DNA from: Candidatus Bipolaricaulis sp.
Lineage (GTDB): Bacteria; Bipolaricaulota; Bipolaricaulia; UBA7950; UBA9294
Direction: 5' to 3'
Length of the DNA: 42,189 bases
Assembly (NCBI GenBank): GCA_028713635.1
Contig: JAQTNX010000005.1
Span: 1 to 42,189, forward strand
This document shows, piece by piece, positions 8,341 to 15,304 of this stretch (positions are counted from its first letter, which is position 1; every line of letters begins with the position of its first letter). The position numbers and the translations under genes are program-made. The notes beneath the pieces were generated by a model. The model had not been told where the DNA came from. It did no database searches and saw only the letters and a program-made list of their open reading frames with translations.

Positions 8341-9402
8341 ATGTCGAGATTCGTGAGGCAGACCCGGCGAACGGTGGGACAGGATCCGGGAGCGCTCGTC
8401 CACGTCGGAGACGCCCGTCCTGAGGCGACCCGCTTGACGCTCTTCCGATATGACGCGGCGTCGGTCGAGGAGACCCGCCCGGATCCGGCGTGCGCTCTTC
8501 CTTGCGACAAGGCTGCCGGCGTGCTCTGGCTCAACGTCGACGGAGTTCATGACGCAGCGGTCATCGAGCAGATCGGGCGGATGGGGGGCATCCATCCGCT
8601 GCTCCTCGAGGACATCATGCACACGCTGCAGCGCCCAAAGCTCGAGGACTACGACTCGCTCCTGTTCGCATCCCTCCGAATGCTTCAGTACCACGAGGAA
8701 CGGCGGGAGATCGAGGACGAGCAGGTGAGCCTCGTGCTGGGCCCGTCGTGGGTCGTCTCGTTCCAGGAGAACCCGGGGGACGTGTTCGACCCAGTTCGGG
8801 AGCGCATCCGCGACGGACGGGGGCGACTCCGCCACGCCGGGGCCGACTTCCTCTTCTACTCCTTGATCGACGCGATCGTCGACAACTACTTCGTCGTGCT
8901 CGAGCACATCGGAGACTGGGTTGAAGAGGTGTACGAGCGCGTGACTCAATCGCCGTCGCACTCAGACGTCGACGAGATCCGTCTTCTGCAGCGCGAGCTC
9001 CTGTACATGCGGAAGTCGATCTGGCCGCTTCGCGAAGTGTTGAGTCGGCTTCAGCACGGCGACTCCCGCCTCCTCGCGCCGGAGACGCTGCCGTACATCC
9101 GAGACGCCTACGATCACGCGGTGCAGATCATCGACACGGTCGAGACGTTCCGCGAGATGCTGAGCAGCGTCATGGACGTCTACCTGTCCAGCCTGAGCAA
9201 TCGGATGAATCAGGTGATGAAGATGCTGACGATCATCACCACCATCTTCATGCCGCTCTCGTTCGTAGCCGGGCTCTACGGGATGAACTTCGCTTGGATG
9301 CCGGGGCTGGCGACGCGGTACGGCTACTTCGGAGTCCTAGGGGGCATGGTTCTCATGGCGCTCGGCATGCTCTACTACTTCCGTCGCCGTCGCTGGCTGT
9401 AG
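8341..9402 (+). CDS. corA: CorA-family divalent metal (Mg2+/Co2+) transporter
   Basis: The product is 353 residues. The N-terminal cytoplasmic alpha/beta domain (LWLNVDGVHDAAVIEQIGRM, IHPLLLEDIMHTLQRPKLEDY) is followed by the long stalk helix with YMRKSIWPLREVLSRL and by two C-terminal membrane helices. The signature YGMNF lies at about 313-317, right after the pore helix ending LSFVAGL, and the tail is Arg-rich (YYFRRRRW), as expected for the cytoplasmic end. I start at ATG 8341 (MSRFVRQ) because the extension to 8218 overlaps the promoter and a divergent gene. It probably forms a pentamer. It ends 8 bp before a strong bidirectional terminator. Confidence 0.93.
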   Translation: MSRFVRQTRRTVGQDPGALVHVGDARPEATRLTLFRYDAASVEETRPDPACALPCDKAAGVLWLNVDGVHDAAVIEQIGRMGGIHPLLLEDIMHTLQRPKLEDYDSLLFASLRMLQYHEERREIEDEQVSLVLGPSWVVSFQENPGDVFDPVRERIRDGRGRLRHAGADFLFYSLIDAIVDNYFVVLEHIGDWVEEVYERVTQSPSHSDVDEIRLLQRELLYMRKSIWPLREVLSRLQHGDSRLLAPETLPYIRDAYDHAVQIIDTVETFREMLSSVMDVYLSSLSNRMNQVMKMLTIITTIFMPLSFVAGLYGMNFAWMPGLATRYGYFGVLGGMVLMALGMLYYFRRRRWL

Positions 9403-9410
9403 AGGTCGAA

Positions 9411-9457
9411 AGGAGAAGGGTGGAGAGCCTCCCTTCGAGGCTTCCCACCCTTCTCCT
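9411..9457. terminator. Bidirectional hairpin terminator between corA and the LysW-like gene
   Basis: AGGAGAAGGGTGG (9411-9423) pairs perfectly with CCACCCTTCTCCT (9445-9457). The inner arms GCCTC/GAGGC extend the helix to a CCTTC loop. It lies between convergent genes and could stop transcripts from both sides. Confidence 0.75.
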
Positions 9458-9489
9458 CCTGTGTCGCGCCCGAGGACGGCGGAGCGCTG

Positions 9490-9702
9490 CTAGATGTAGT
9501 CGTCCTCCTCTTCCTCCTCGTCGAGGTCTTCCTCTTCGTCGAGGTCGTCGTCTTCCTCGATCCATTCGAGGCGAACCGGATCCTCGTCGATGACCTCGAG
9601 CAATGCCTCACACTCCTCGCACCGCAGGCGGTTGAAAAGGCAAAGCTCGTCCTTGTCCACTTCGAACGCCGCGTCGCACACAGGACATACGACCTTGCTC
9701 AT
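9490..9702 (-). CDS. LysW-like small zinc-ribbon protein with acidic tail
   Basis: The product is 70 residues from ATG 9702, with GGAGGAAAC immediately upstream. It has the zinc-ribbon layout CPVC (Cys6, Cys9) and CEEC (Cys28, Cys31), then LEVIDEDPVRLEW, the hallmark of LysW/ArgW amino-group carrier proteins of the AAA lysine/arginine pathway. The last third is almost purely Asp/Glu. LysW ends in EDWGE, and its terminal Glu carries the substrate; this protein ends DDYI, so the carrier function is doubtful. No lysine or arginine biosynthesis genes are nearby. It overlaps the upstream small frame by ATGA. Confidence 0.75.
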   Translation of the reverse strand: MSKVVCPVCDAAFEVDKDELCLFNRLRCEECEALLEVIDEDPVRLEWIEEDDDLDEEEDLDEEEEEDDYI

Positions 9703-9935
9703 GTTTCCTCCATCATCCACCAGTCCCGGCGGTCACGGACCTCGCCCGCCGGAAGCCGATCTTCTCCGACGCTGACTGCTCTTGCCAACCCGACCCGAAG
9801 GGCGGCGATCACCTCCAGCCGAACGCCGAGCCGATCAGGCAGCCCCGGAGTGGGCAGGTCGCTCCACACCGCAAGCCCTGCATTCACTCCGGAAAGCCGT
9901 CCTCCGCTACGTCTCCCCCGCGCGGCGCCCCGCAT
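9699..9935 (-). CDS. Possible small protein coupled to the LysW-like gene
   Basis: The frame encodes 78 residues from ATG 9935, or 60 or so from an inner GTG. It ends with TGA overlapping the LysW-like start (ATGA). A plausible promoter lies 53 bp upstream, so this would be the first frame on that transcript. The sequence (GLAVWSDLPTPGLPDRLGVRLEVIAALRVGLARAVSVG) looks protein-like in the middle, but I recognise no family. The ATGA coupling argues for a gene; the short length and weak ribosome binding site argue against. Confidence 0.4.
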   Translation of the reverse strand: MRGAARGRRSGGRLSGVNAGLAVWSDLPTPGLPDRLGVRLEVIAALRVGLARAVSVGEDRLPAGEVRDRRDWWMMEET

Positions 9936-9987
9936 TCCGTCGTTGGCCGCTCGCGAAGTGAAGAGCCAATCTGTGGTAGAGGCACGC

Positions 9988-10017
9988 AGGATAGCTGCTC
10001 CAGTCGGGGGGAGTCAA
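9988..10017 (-). promoter_or_regulatory. Promoter upstream of the LysW-like unit
   Basis: On the minus strand, TTGACT (10012-10017), an 18-bp spacer and TATCCT (9988-9993) predict a start near 9981. I see no gene, tRNA or repeat in the rest of 9936-10128. Confidence 0.5.
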
Positions 10018-10128
10018 GAGAGCGGGAGGGGCCGTATGTCTCACTGGACGGTTGGGACACCTGATCGCGCAACCGGGCGGGCACGCGGCCGAGCGGAGCC
10101 TTGCCGTCGCCACGAAGGCCATGACGCT

Positions 10129-11496
10129 CTACGGCTCCGCGCTGCAGCCGGGCGCCCGCATGGCGTCGATCGTCAGGGAGGCGAGGAGGCGAACCGCCAG
10201 CGCCATCGCCCGCTCGTCGAAGTCGAACGTCGGCGTGTGACCGCCGAGAACGGACGATCGGTCGAGAGTGCTGCGAAGGACGCCGTGGAAGTCGGCGCCG
10301 ACGCCGATGTTCGTCGCAAGGCCTCCGTGCGATTGGACGCGCCTCATCATCTCCGTGAAGTCCTCGCTTCCGCCCATTCGATCAGCGCTCTCGAAGGTGA
10401 CGTCGCCCCATGGCTCGCCCACCGCCTTCACTCGCTTGGCCAGGATAGGATCGCAGCTCGCAGTTCCCGCCTCACCCATCGAGCGAACGGCGGCGCTACA
10501 GCCGTACATGGACGCCGACGATTCGACCACGCGCATCGCGCGCTCGTACATCGAATCGCACAGAGCCGACGACTCCCCGCGGACCTCCGCGACGAGGAGG
10601 GCGCGGCCTGGGACGATGTTCCGTCCGGTCCCGGCTTCCAGACGGCCGACGTTGACCCGCGTGAACCCGGAGCGATGCCGTGGAAGCGCATGCAGCCCGA
10701 TGGCCGCGGTGGCCGCTGCAAGCAGCGCGTTGCGTCCCTCTTCGGGCGACCCACCGGCATGCGCCGCCGCTCCCTCAAACGTGACATCGAACTTGCGGGT
10801 CGCCGCATAGCCGTTCATCGACGGGGCGATCTCTCCCAGACCCCATCCGGTGATCAGGTGGTGCCCGATCAGAATGTCGACGTCCTCGAGGTGGCCGGCC
10901 TCGACGATCGCCCGCGCGCCGCGCACGCCTTCCTCAGCCGGCTGGAAGATCAGCTTGACTGATCCCCGCAGCAGTCGGCGCAGCTTCATGAGGACTTCGG
11001 CGACCCCCAATCCTACGGCGGCGTGGCCGTCGTGCCCGCACGCGTGGCACGCCCCGACGTTCACGGACGCAAACCCATCCCGCGCCGGACGGTGGGTTGG
11101 CGCGTCGCTCTCGACGAGGTCGAGGGCGTCGATGTCGAATCGCAGGGCCACCGTCGGGCCTGCACCGCCGTCGAGCGACGCGACGACTCCCGTCAACCCG
11201 CCGCGGGCGGCTTCGACGTACTCTGGGTCGCCCCCTTGATCGATGGCTCGGAGGAGGTGTGCGTCGAGGACCGAGGCGGGCGGAACGCCCATCCGAGCGT
11301 CGGCCGCACAGACGCTTCGCCCGGCGAGGACCGCAAAGCCCAGCCTCTCCAGGCGCCGCGCGATCAAGGACGAGGTTCGGAACTCCGTCCACCCGGACTC
11401 GGCGTATCGGTGGAAGTCGCGCCGATCCGCGACAAGCTGATCGGGGGACGCTGCCTGCTCGATGGCTTGGAGAAGGGCACGGTCCACGGCGCTCAC
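10129..11496 (-). CDS. abgA: M20-family amidohydrolase, AbgA-like (aminobenzoyl-glutamate hydrolase subunit A type)
   Basis: This 455-residue product closely follows E. coli AbgA motifs along its length: RRDFHRYAESGWTEFRT, then GRSVCAADARMG, the metal segment ACHACGHDGHAAVGLG, FQPAEEGVRGARAIV with the catalytic Glu pair, and GAAAHAGGSPEEGRNALLAA of the dimerisation domain. SEDFTEMM and HTPTFDFDERAMALAV complete the catalytic domain. M20D enzymes hydrolyse N-acyl bonds of amino acids; AbgA with AbgB cleaves p-aminobenzoyl-glutamate. No AbgB partner is seen here, so the substrate is open. GTG 11496 overlaps the TGA of the M29 peptidase gene (GTGA), so the pair is translationally coupled. Confidence 0.88.
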   Translation of the reverse strand: MSAVDRALLQAIEQAASPDQLVADRRDFHRYAESGWTEFRTSSLIARRLERLGFAVLAGRSVCAADARMGVPPASVLDAHLLRAIDQGGDPEYVEAARGGLTGVVASLDGGAGPTVALRFDIDALDLVESDAPTHRPARDGFASVNVGACHACGHDGHAAVGLGVAEVLMKLRRLLRGSVKLIFQPAEEGVRGARAIVEAGHLEDVDILIGHHLITGWGLGEIAPSMNGYAATRKFDVTFEGAAAHAGGSPEEGRNALLAAATAAIGLHALPRHRSGFTRVNVGRLEAGTGRNIVPGRALLVAEVRGESSALCDSMYERAMRVVESSASMYGCSAAVRSMGEAGTASCDPILAKRVKAVGEPWGDVTFESADRMGGSEDFTEMMRRVQSHGGLATNIGVGADFHGVLRSTLDRSSVLGGHTPTFDFDERAMALAVRLLASLTIDAMRAPGCSAEP

Positions 11497-12602
11497 TTGG
11501 CGATCAGGAACTGCCAGCTTTCGTAGATCAGTTGGTCGTCCACGTAGACCCGGCCGCCCTGCATCAGGTCGCAGACCATGTCCCAGTGAATCGCCGACTC
11601 GTTCTGGCTTCCCGTCTCGGGCATTCCTGCTCCGAGCGCCATGTGGAAGCTCCCGTTGATCTTCTCGTCGAAGAGGGTGTGTCCCGTCGCCCGCGTGATC
11701 CCCTTGTTCGTTCCGATGGCGAACTCTCCGACGAAACGGGCGCCCGCGTCGACGTCCAGCGTCTTCTGGAGGAACTCATCTCCTGTGTCCGCCTTGGCCT
11801 GGGCGACTCTTCCCTTCTTGAACCAGAGCTCGACGCCGGTGAGCTTGCGTCCCTGGAAGACCGTGGGGTACGAGAACCGAACGTGCCCCTCGACGCTGTC
11901 CTCTACGGGGCCCGTGAAGATCTCCCCATCCGGCATGTTGTTCTTCCCGTCGCAGTTCTTGAACGTGCGCCCGGCGATCGTCATCCGCAGGTCGACGTCG
12001 GGCCCCTCGACGCGGAGCTCCTTCTTGCCGTCGAGCCAATCGACGAGCTTCTGTTGCCACGTCGAAAGCTTCCTCCAGACGGAGACGGGATCCTTCGGGT
12101 CGGGGAGGCAGGCGCCGTAGACGAAGTCCTCGTACTCCAGCAGTCCCATCTCAGCGTCCTGCGCGTAGGCGGCCGTCGGGTAGAGCGTGCCCACCCACCG
12201 GAGGTCCTGCGTAGCCATTCGCTGCATGAACGTCCGCGAGACATCCTTCATGGCCTGGTTCGACAGGACAAGCTTCTCCGGCGGCACGTTCGTCAGCGAC
12301 TTCGTGTTGTCGGAGCTCCAGAACGTGATCATGACGTCGTACGTCTCGTAGATGAGGCGGGTGGGCTCCGGAACGTGGCGCAGCTGCGCGTCCGACGCGT
12401 ACCGGTAGACGAGTTCATCCAGCCCAGGCACGGTCATCCGCGTGTAGGGATGACCTCCCGCCCGGAGAACCTCCACGGCCACGGCCTGGATGAGAGGGAT
12501 CGACGTGGCCCCTCCCTGGATGAAGACCTTGTCGTCCGGACGGACACCAACCGAGTACTGGACTAGGACCTCGGCGAGCTTGGAGACGCGAGGATCGAAC
12601 AT
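11493..12602 (-). CDS. M29-family aminopeptidase (AmpS/PepS-like)
   Basis: The product is 369 residues from ATG 12602 with GGAGGA upstream; the longer open frame adds Arg-rich non-protein sequence. The M29 metal-site residues are present in order: Glu in MPDGEIFTGP, Glu in FVGEFAIGTNKG, His in GSFHMALGAGM, and His/Asp in SAIHWDMVCDL. The length matches thermophilic aminopeptidases T/AmpS (about 370-410), which carry two divalent metals. Together with the coupled AbgA-like hydrolase it suggests peptide or N-acyl amino acid scavenging. Confidence 0.92.
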   Translation of the reverse strand: MFDPRVSKLAEVLVQYSVGVRPDDKVFIQGGATSIPLIQAVAVEVLRAGGHPYTRMTVPGLDELVYRYASDAQLRHVPEPTRLIYETYDVMITFWSSDNTKSLTNVPPEKLVLSNQAMKDVSRTFMQRMATQDLRWVGTLYPTAAYAQDAEMGLLEYEDFVYGACLPDPKDPVSVWRKLSTWQQKLVDWLDGKKELRVEGPDVDLRMTIAGRTFKNCDGKNNMPDGEIFTGPVEDSVEGHVRFSYPTVFQGRKLTGVELWFKKGRVAQAKADTGDEFLQKTLDVDAGARFVGEFAIGTNKGITRATGHTLFDEKINGSFHMALGAGMPETGSQNESAIHWDMVCDLMQGGRVYVDDQLIYESWQFLIAK

Positions 12603-12688
12603 CGCAATTCCTCCTTCGTTGGAACGTCGGGCCGTCCCTCCCGATCCGATGGACTCCAAGGTATCGGGCCGCGTCCCCTCAAACAAGG

Positions 12689-13465
12689 TCAAACCTCCGC
12701 AAGAGCGAGGTCCCGAGCCGTTTCGACGTCGGAATTCCGCGGAAGCAAGGCCACGTATCGTCCTCCATCGCCGTACGCCCGAGACGTGAACAGCGTGAGA
12801 CACCGATCCTCGAAGAGGTACGTCGGAGCGTCCGGCTGGTGCGATCGGACGAGGACGCGGACTCCCAGGTGCTGGGTGCGCTCGCGGAACACGGCCGCGC
12901 CGTACACCGGGCGGCTCGCGGGATGTGCGCGCCCATCGATGCGCTCGGCGCTCCGCCAATCGCCCCAGGTGATGTCCCGCCAGGCCGGCGAACCGAGTTC
13001 AACGGAGTCGATGTCCTCCAGCGAAGAGAGGTTGGGGAGCGCGCCGTGGAGGGCGAGAACGCCCGCGGGATGCCACGCCGCGAACGGGAGTCGGCGAAGG
13101 ACTCGTGCGGCGGCCGCCTCCTCGTCGGGCGCGAGACCTTCCCAGAAGTCGGCGGGCGAGAACTTCGCGACGCCCCATGCCTCGTGGTTCCCCATCAGGA
13201 GGGTCGTCCGCTCGGGGTCCGCGGCGACGGCGGTGAGGACCCGTGCCAAGGTCTCCGCGGATTGCGGTCCGCGGTCCACTGTATCCCCGAGGAAGACAAC
13301 CGCGGCGGTGGGGGCGGAGTACCGTGCGAGGACTTCTCGGGTGGCCTCAAGGTCGCCGTGAGTGTCGCCCACGAAGACCGTCTCCCGCTCCGTGCGAAGT
13401 CGAACCAACCTAGGGCGTGCGAGGAGCACGGGCTCCACCGCACGAAGCGCTGCGAAGAGGTCCAG
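12689..13465 (-). CDS. PPP-family metallophosphatase (serine/threonine-phosphatase or ApaH/PrpE-like)
   Basis: All PPP metal motifs are present: GDTHGDL, GDTVDRG and GNHE near the N-terminal half, LHGALPN, and the late RSHQPDAP histidine. CLTLFTSRAY matches the usual C-terminal strand. Length is 258 residues with the start proposed here. An obvious in-frame start is GTG 13438, but it lacks a ribosome binding site. A CTG at 13465 has AAGGAGG 4 nt upstream and adds a plausible helix (DLFAALRAV), so I prefer it. The substrate may be phosphoprotein or dinucleotide; the sequence does not decide. It lies 39 bp downstream of mscL and 86 bp upstream of the peptidase. Confidence 0.85.
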   Translation of the reverse strand: MDLFAALRAVEPVLLARPRLVRLRTERETVFVGDTHGDLEATREVLARYSAPTAAVVFLGDTVDRGPQSAETLARVLTAVAADPERTTLLMGNHEAWGVAKFSPADFWEGLAPDEEAAAARVLRRLPFAAWHPAGVLALHGALPNLSSLEDIDSVELGSPAWRDITWGDWRSAERIDGRAHPASRPVYGAAVFRERTQHLGVRVLVRSHQPDAPTYLFEDRCLTLFTSRAYGDGGRYVALLPRNSDVETARDLALAEV

Positions 13466-13504
13466 CGCGCCTCCTTCCCCGAGATCCGCGTGCGAGCAGC
13501 GATT

Positions 13505-13933
13505 CTACACGTCGGACGTGCAGTGCGGGCACCGCGTCGCGCCGAGAGGAATCTGGGTTCGGCAGCGAGGGCACTCCTTTGTCGTCGGGGCCGCCGCTTC
13601 GGCCTCCTTCTGCATCCGGTTGTAGCCGCGGACGAGGAGGAACATGACGAGCGCGACGATGAGGAACGTGATCACCGTGTTGATGAAGGCGCCGTAGTAG
13701 ACCGCTGCGGCGCCCGCCGCGCGGGCCGCAGCCGCAGACTCGTAGGTCTGTCCGGATAGATTGACGTACAGGTTTGCGAAGTCCACGTTTCCAATCAGCT
13801 TGCCGATGATCGGCATGATCAGATCGTCGACGAACGACTTCGCCACGGTGGCAAACGCTGCACCCATGACAAAGGCGATGGCCAACTGCACCAGGTTCCC
13901 TCGTAGGATGAACTCCTTGAACTCCTTCTTCAC
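13505..13933 (-). CDS. mscL: Large-conductance mechanosensitive channel MscL with C-terminal zinc ribbon
   Basis: The product is 142 residues from GTG 13933, with an unusually complete Shine-Dalgarno (GGAGGTGATCC) upstream. It has the classical MscL features: N-terminal amphipathic KKEFKEFILRGN, TM1 VQLAIAFVMGAAFATVAKSFVDDLIMP with its Gly/Ala constriction, a periplasmic loop (NLYVNLSGQTYESAAAARAAG), and TM2 FINTVITFLIVALVMFLLVRGYNRM. The cytoplasmic bundle is replaced or extended by a zinc-ribbon-like end, CPRCRTQIPLGATRCPHC. It acts as an osmotic safety valve in the inner membrane. Confidence 0.96.
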   Translation of the reverse strand: MKKEFKEFILRGNLVQLAIAFVMGAAFATVAKSFVDDLIMPIIGKLIGNVDFANLYVNLSGQTYESAAAARAAGAAAVYYGAFINTVITFLIVALVMFLLVRGYNRMQKEAEAAAPTTKECPRCRTQIPLGATRCPHCTSDV

Positions 13934-14016
13934 TCGGATCACCTCCGTACGTTGCTGCTGCGATGGTAGTCGGAATCGGGTGGACGAAGAAACGCGGCGC
14001 CGGGGTGCAGAGAGGA

Positions 14017-14045
14017 TTGACGTCCCGGCAGCGGCGTGGTACCCT
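14017..14045 (+). promoter_or_regulatory. Promoter for the leader RNA unit
   Basis: TTGACG (14017-14022), a 17-bp spacer and TACCCT (14040-14045) predict a start near 14052. Confidence 0.55.
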
Positions 14046-14051
14046 GCGTAC

Positions 14052-14231
14052 GTCATGGCACAGGAACGGCATTGTGAGAGGCTGTCAGTGTGGCTCGCGC
14101 GGTGCGGCGCCTGCCTCTCCATGGATCCTGTGAAGCTGACCACGACGACGAAGTAGCCCGCGAAGCCGCTCGAAAGAGGGCGGTTGCGGGCGTGACGACC
14201 GTAGGCCGATGGGCCTTCGGTCTTTCTTTTT
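14052..14231 (+). ncRNA. Candidate structured leader or small RNA, about 180 nt
   Basis: Between the promoter and a terminator the transcript can fold into nested stems. CACAGGA (14059-14065) pairs with TCCTGTG (14126-14132). Inside it, GAGAGGC (14076-14082) pairs with GCCTCTC (14113-14119). Downstream, CCCGC (14157-14161) pairs with GCGGG (14186-14190), enclosing a second stem closed by a GAAA tetraloop. No riboswitch consensus I know (SAM, TPP, cobalamin, glycine, T-box, fluoride, ZTP, GEMM) is recognisable. A 33-codon frame from ATG 14055 overlaps it and might be a leader peptide. It could be a free small RNA or an attenuating 5' leader of the 14256 gene. Confidence 0.4.
14197..14231 (+). 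terminator. Intrinsic terminator 25 nt before the next start codon
   Basis: GACCGTAGGCC (14197-14207) pairs with GGCCTTCGGTC (14212-14222) with one mismatch and is followed by the T-rich run TTTCTTTTT (14223-14231). It stands directly before the ribosome binding site of the 14256 gene, so it can act as an attenuator as well as a terminator. Confidence 0.7.
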
Positions 14232-14255
14232 GCACAGACAAGGAAGGAGGAGGAG

Positions 14256-14735
14256 ATGAACAGGCACGAGGATGGAGCGGCCTTCCCGACCGTCGGGGAG
14301 GATCGGGTAGCGGAGTGGGTTGATGAGATGGGTGCCGCCTACACGGCCGGCGCACGCGTGCTTTGGGTCATCACCGCGGAGCCTCGGCCCGCGCTTTGCG
14401 CCTCCTTCGGAGACTCCGACGCCCTTCGCCTGAGCTACGTCCACCGCGCCGCCGAGCTGCTTCGCGACCGCCCCGAGCGCGCTTCCGTCATCTCGCGCAT
14501 CCATCGGTTCTTCGACGACGTGCGCGCGGAGCACGAGATCGCACGGCCTCTGGAATCGTTGCGCGCCGGCGTGCTGGCCGACGTCCTCGCGTCGCGGGCG
14601 CAGGCCCGCGGTGTCCGGGTGCGCGTAGAACGTCCGGTCCATGGCGAAGGGAGCGCACGTCCCCCCGAGGGCACCGGGGACGCCATCCGCCTGGTGGCGT
14701 CCTCGCCGACCGGGTCGATGGGGGACAAGGAGTGA
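14256..14735 (+). CDS. Hypothetical protein
   Basis: The product is 159 residues from ATG 14256, behind a very strong GGAGGAGGAG site. It is soluble and mainly helical (LSYVHRAAELLRDRPERASV, IHRFFDDVRAEHEIARPLESL), with a strand ARVLWVITAEPRPALCASFG near residues 33-50. The last 30 residues are Gly/Pro/Ser-rich and look disordered. There is no catalytic motif or membrane segment. A terminator hairpin precedes the ribosome binding site, implying attenuation or read-through control. I do not recognise a family. Confidence 0.6.
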   Translation: MNRHEDGAAFPTVGEDRVAEWVDEMGAAYTAGARVLWVITAEPRPALCASFGDSDALRLSYVHRAAELLRDRPERASVISRIHRFFDDVRAEHEIARPLESLRAGVLADVLASRAQARGVRVRVERPVHGEGSARPPEGTGDAIRLVASSPTGSMGDKE

Positions 14736-14798
14736 TTCCAGGGACGGCGTTCCCTCGGGACAGGGACACGAGAGACAACGAGGCGCGAAGGTTGTCCG

Positions 14799-14833
14799 CA
14801 TTACACGAAACGCGCGACCATTTTCGTATAATG
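14799..14833. promoter_or_regulatory. Dyad operator overlapping the promoter of the MerR-like regulator
   Basis: CATTACACGAAA (14799-14810) and TTTCGTATAATG (14822-14833) form an inverted repeat matching at 11 of 12 positions across an 11-nt centre. The right arm contains a perfect TATAAT (14827-14832), and the left arm covers the -35 zone with about a 20-bp spacer, the geometry typical of MerR-family targets. Autoregulation by the gene starting at 14839 is inferred. Confidence 0.65.
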
Positions 14834-14838
14834 AGCCC

Positions 14839-15273
14839 ATGGCCACGTTGGACGAAGTCGCGCGCTTCCTCGGGCTCTCAAAGCGCGCCGTGCGATTGAG
14901 GGTGGATGCTCTTGGCGAGACCCTTCAGCGGTACCTCACGCGGGGAGATCGGAACAGGCTCATCTTTCGCGGCGAAGCCGTGGCCATCCTTCGTCGTCTC
15001 GAGGAGCTTCGTCGGGAGGAAGGTCTCCCCATTCAGCAGGCCGCCGATCGCCTCCGGGGCGAGCTCTGTGACGACGAAGGGGCGAGCGGCATCTGCATCG
15101 TCTTGCGCCCCGAGGTCGAGTTCGCCTTGGCGCACGAGCTCCTGCAGGAAGTCACTCGAGAACGTGACCAGTGGCGCGAATACGCCATCGCTCTCCAGTC
15201 GGTCCTCCCCAATGAGCTCAAGTGGCTGAACTCCGTCGCGCCGGCCACGCCCGGCGACCGGCGGATGAACTAG
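14839..15273 (+). CDS. MerR-like helix-turn-helix transcriptional regulator
   Basis: The product is 144 residues. The N-terminal winged HTH (DEVARFLGLSKRAVRLRVDA, then YLTRGDRNRLIFRGEAVAIL) and the following helix (LRRLEELRREEGLPIQQAADRL) match MerR-type DNA-binding modules. The second half (residues 85-125) is probably a coiled-coil dimerisation helix (EFALAHELLQEVTRERDQWREY). It has no metal-binding Cys cluster, so it is not a classic metal sensor. ATG 14839 lies 7 nt after TATAAT, so the message should be leaderless. The gene converges on glyA::gcvT with a 31-bp gap. Confidence 0.75.
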   Translation: MATLDEVARFLGLSKRAVRLRVDALGETLQRYLTRGDRNRLIFRGEAVAILRRLEELRREEGLPIQQAADRLRGELCDDEGASGICIVLRPEVEFALAHELLQEVTRERDQWREYAIALQSVLPNELKWLNSVAPATPGDRRMN

Positions 15274-15304
15274 CCACCCTCTCATCTCGCAGCGCGAAGC
15301 TGGG

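Noticed and set aside
11097-12566. 489-residue open frame on the plus strand
   Set aside because: Antisense to the AbgA-like and M29 genes, which both have complete catalytic motifs.
14031-14050. T-box-like string GTGGTACC before the leader RNA
   Set aside because: It overlaps the predicted -10 and lies upstream of the transcript start; no specifier stem or antiterminator accompanies it.
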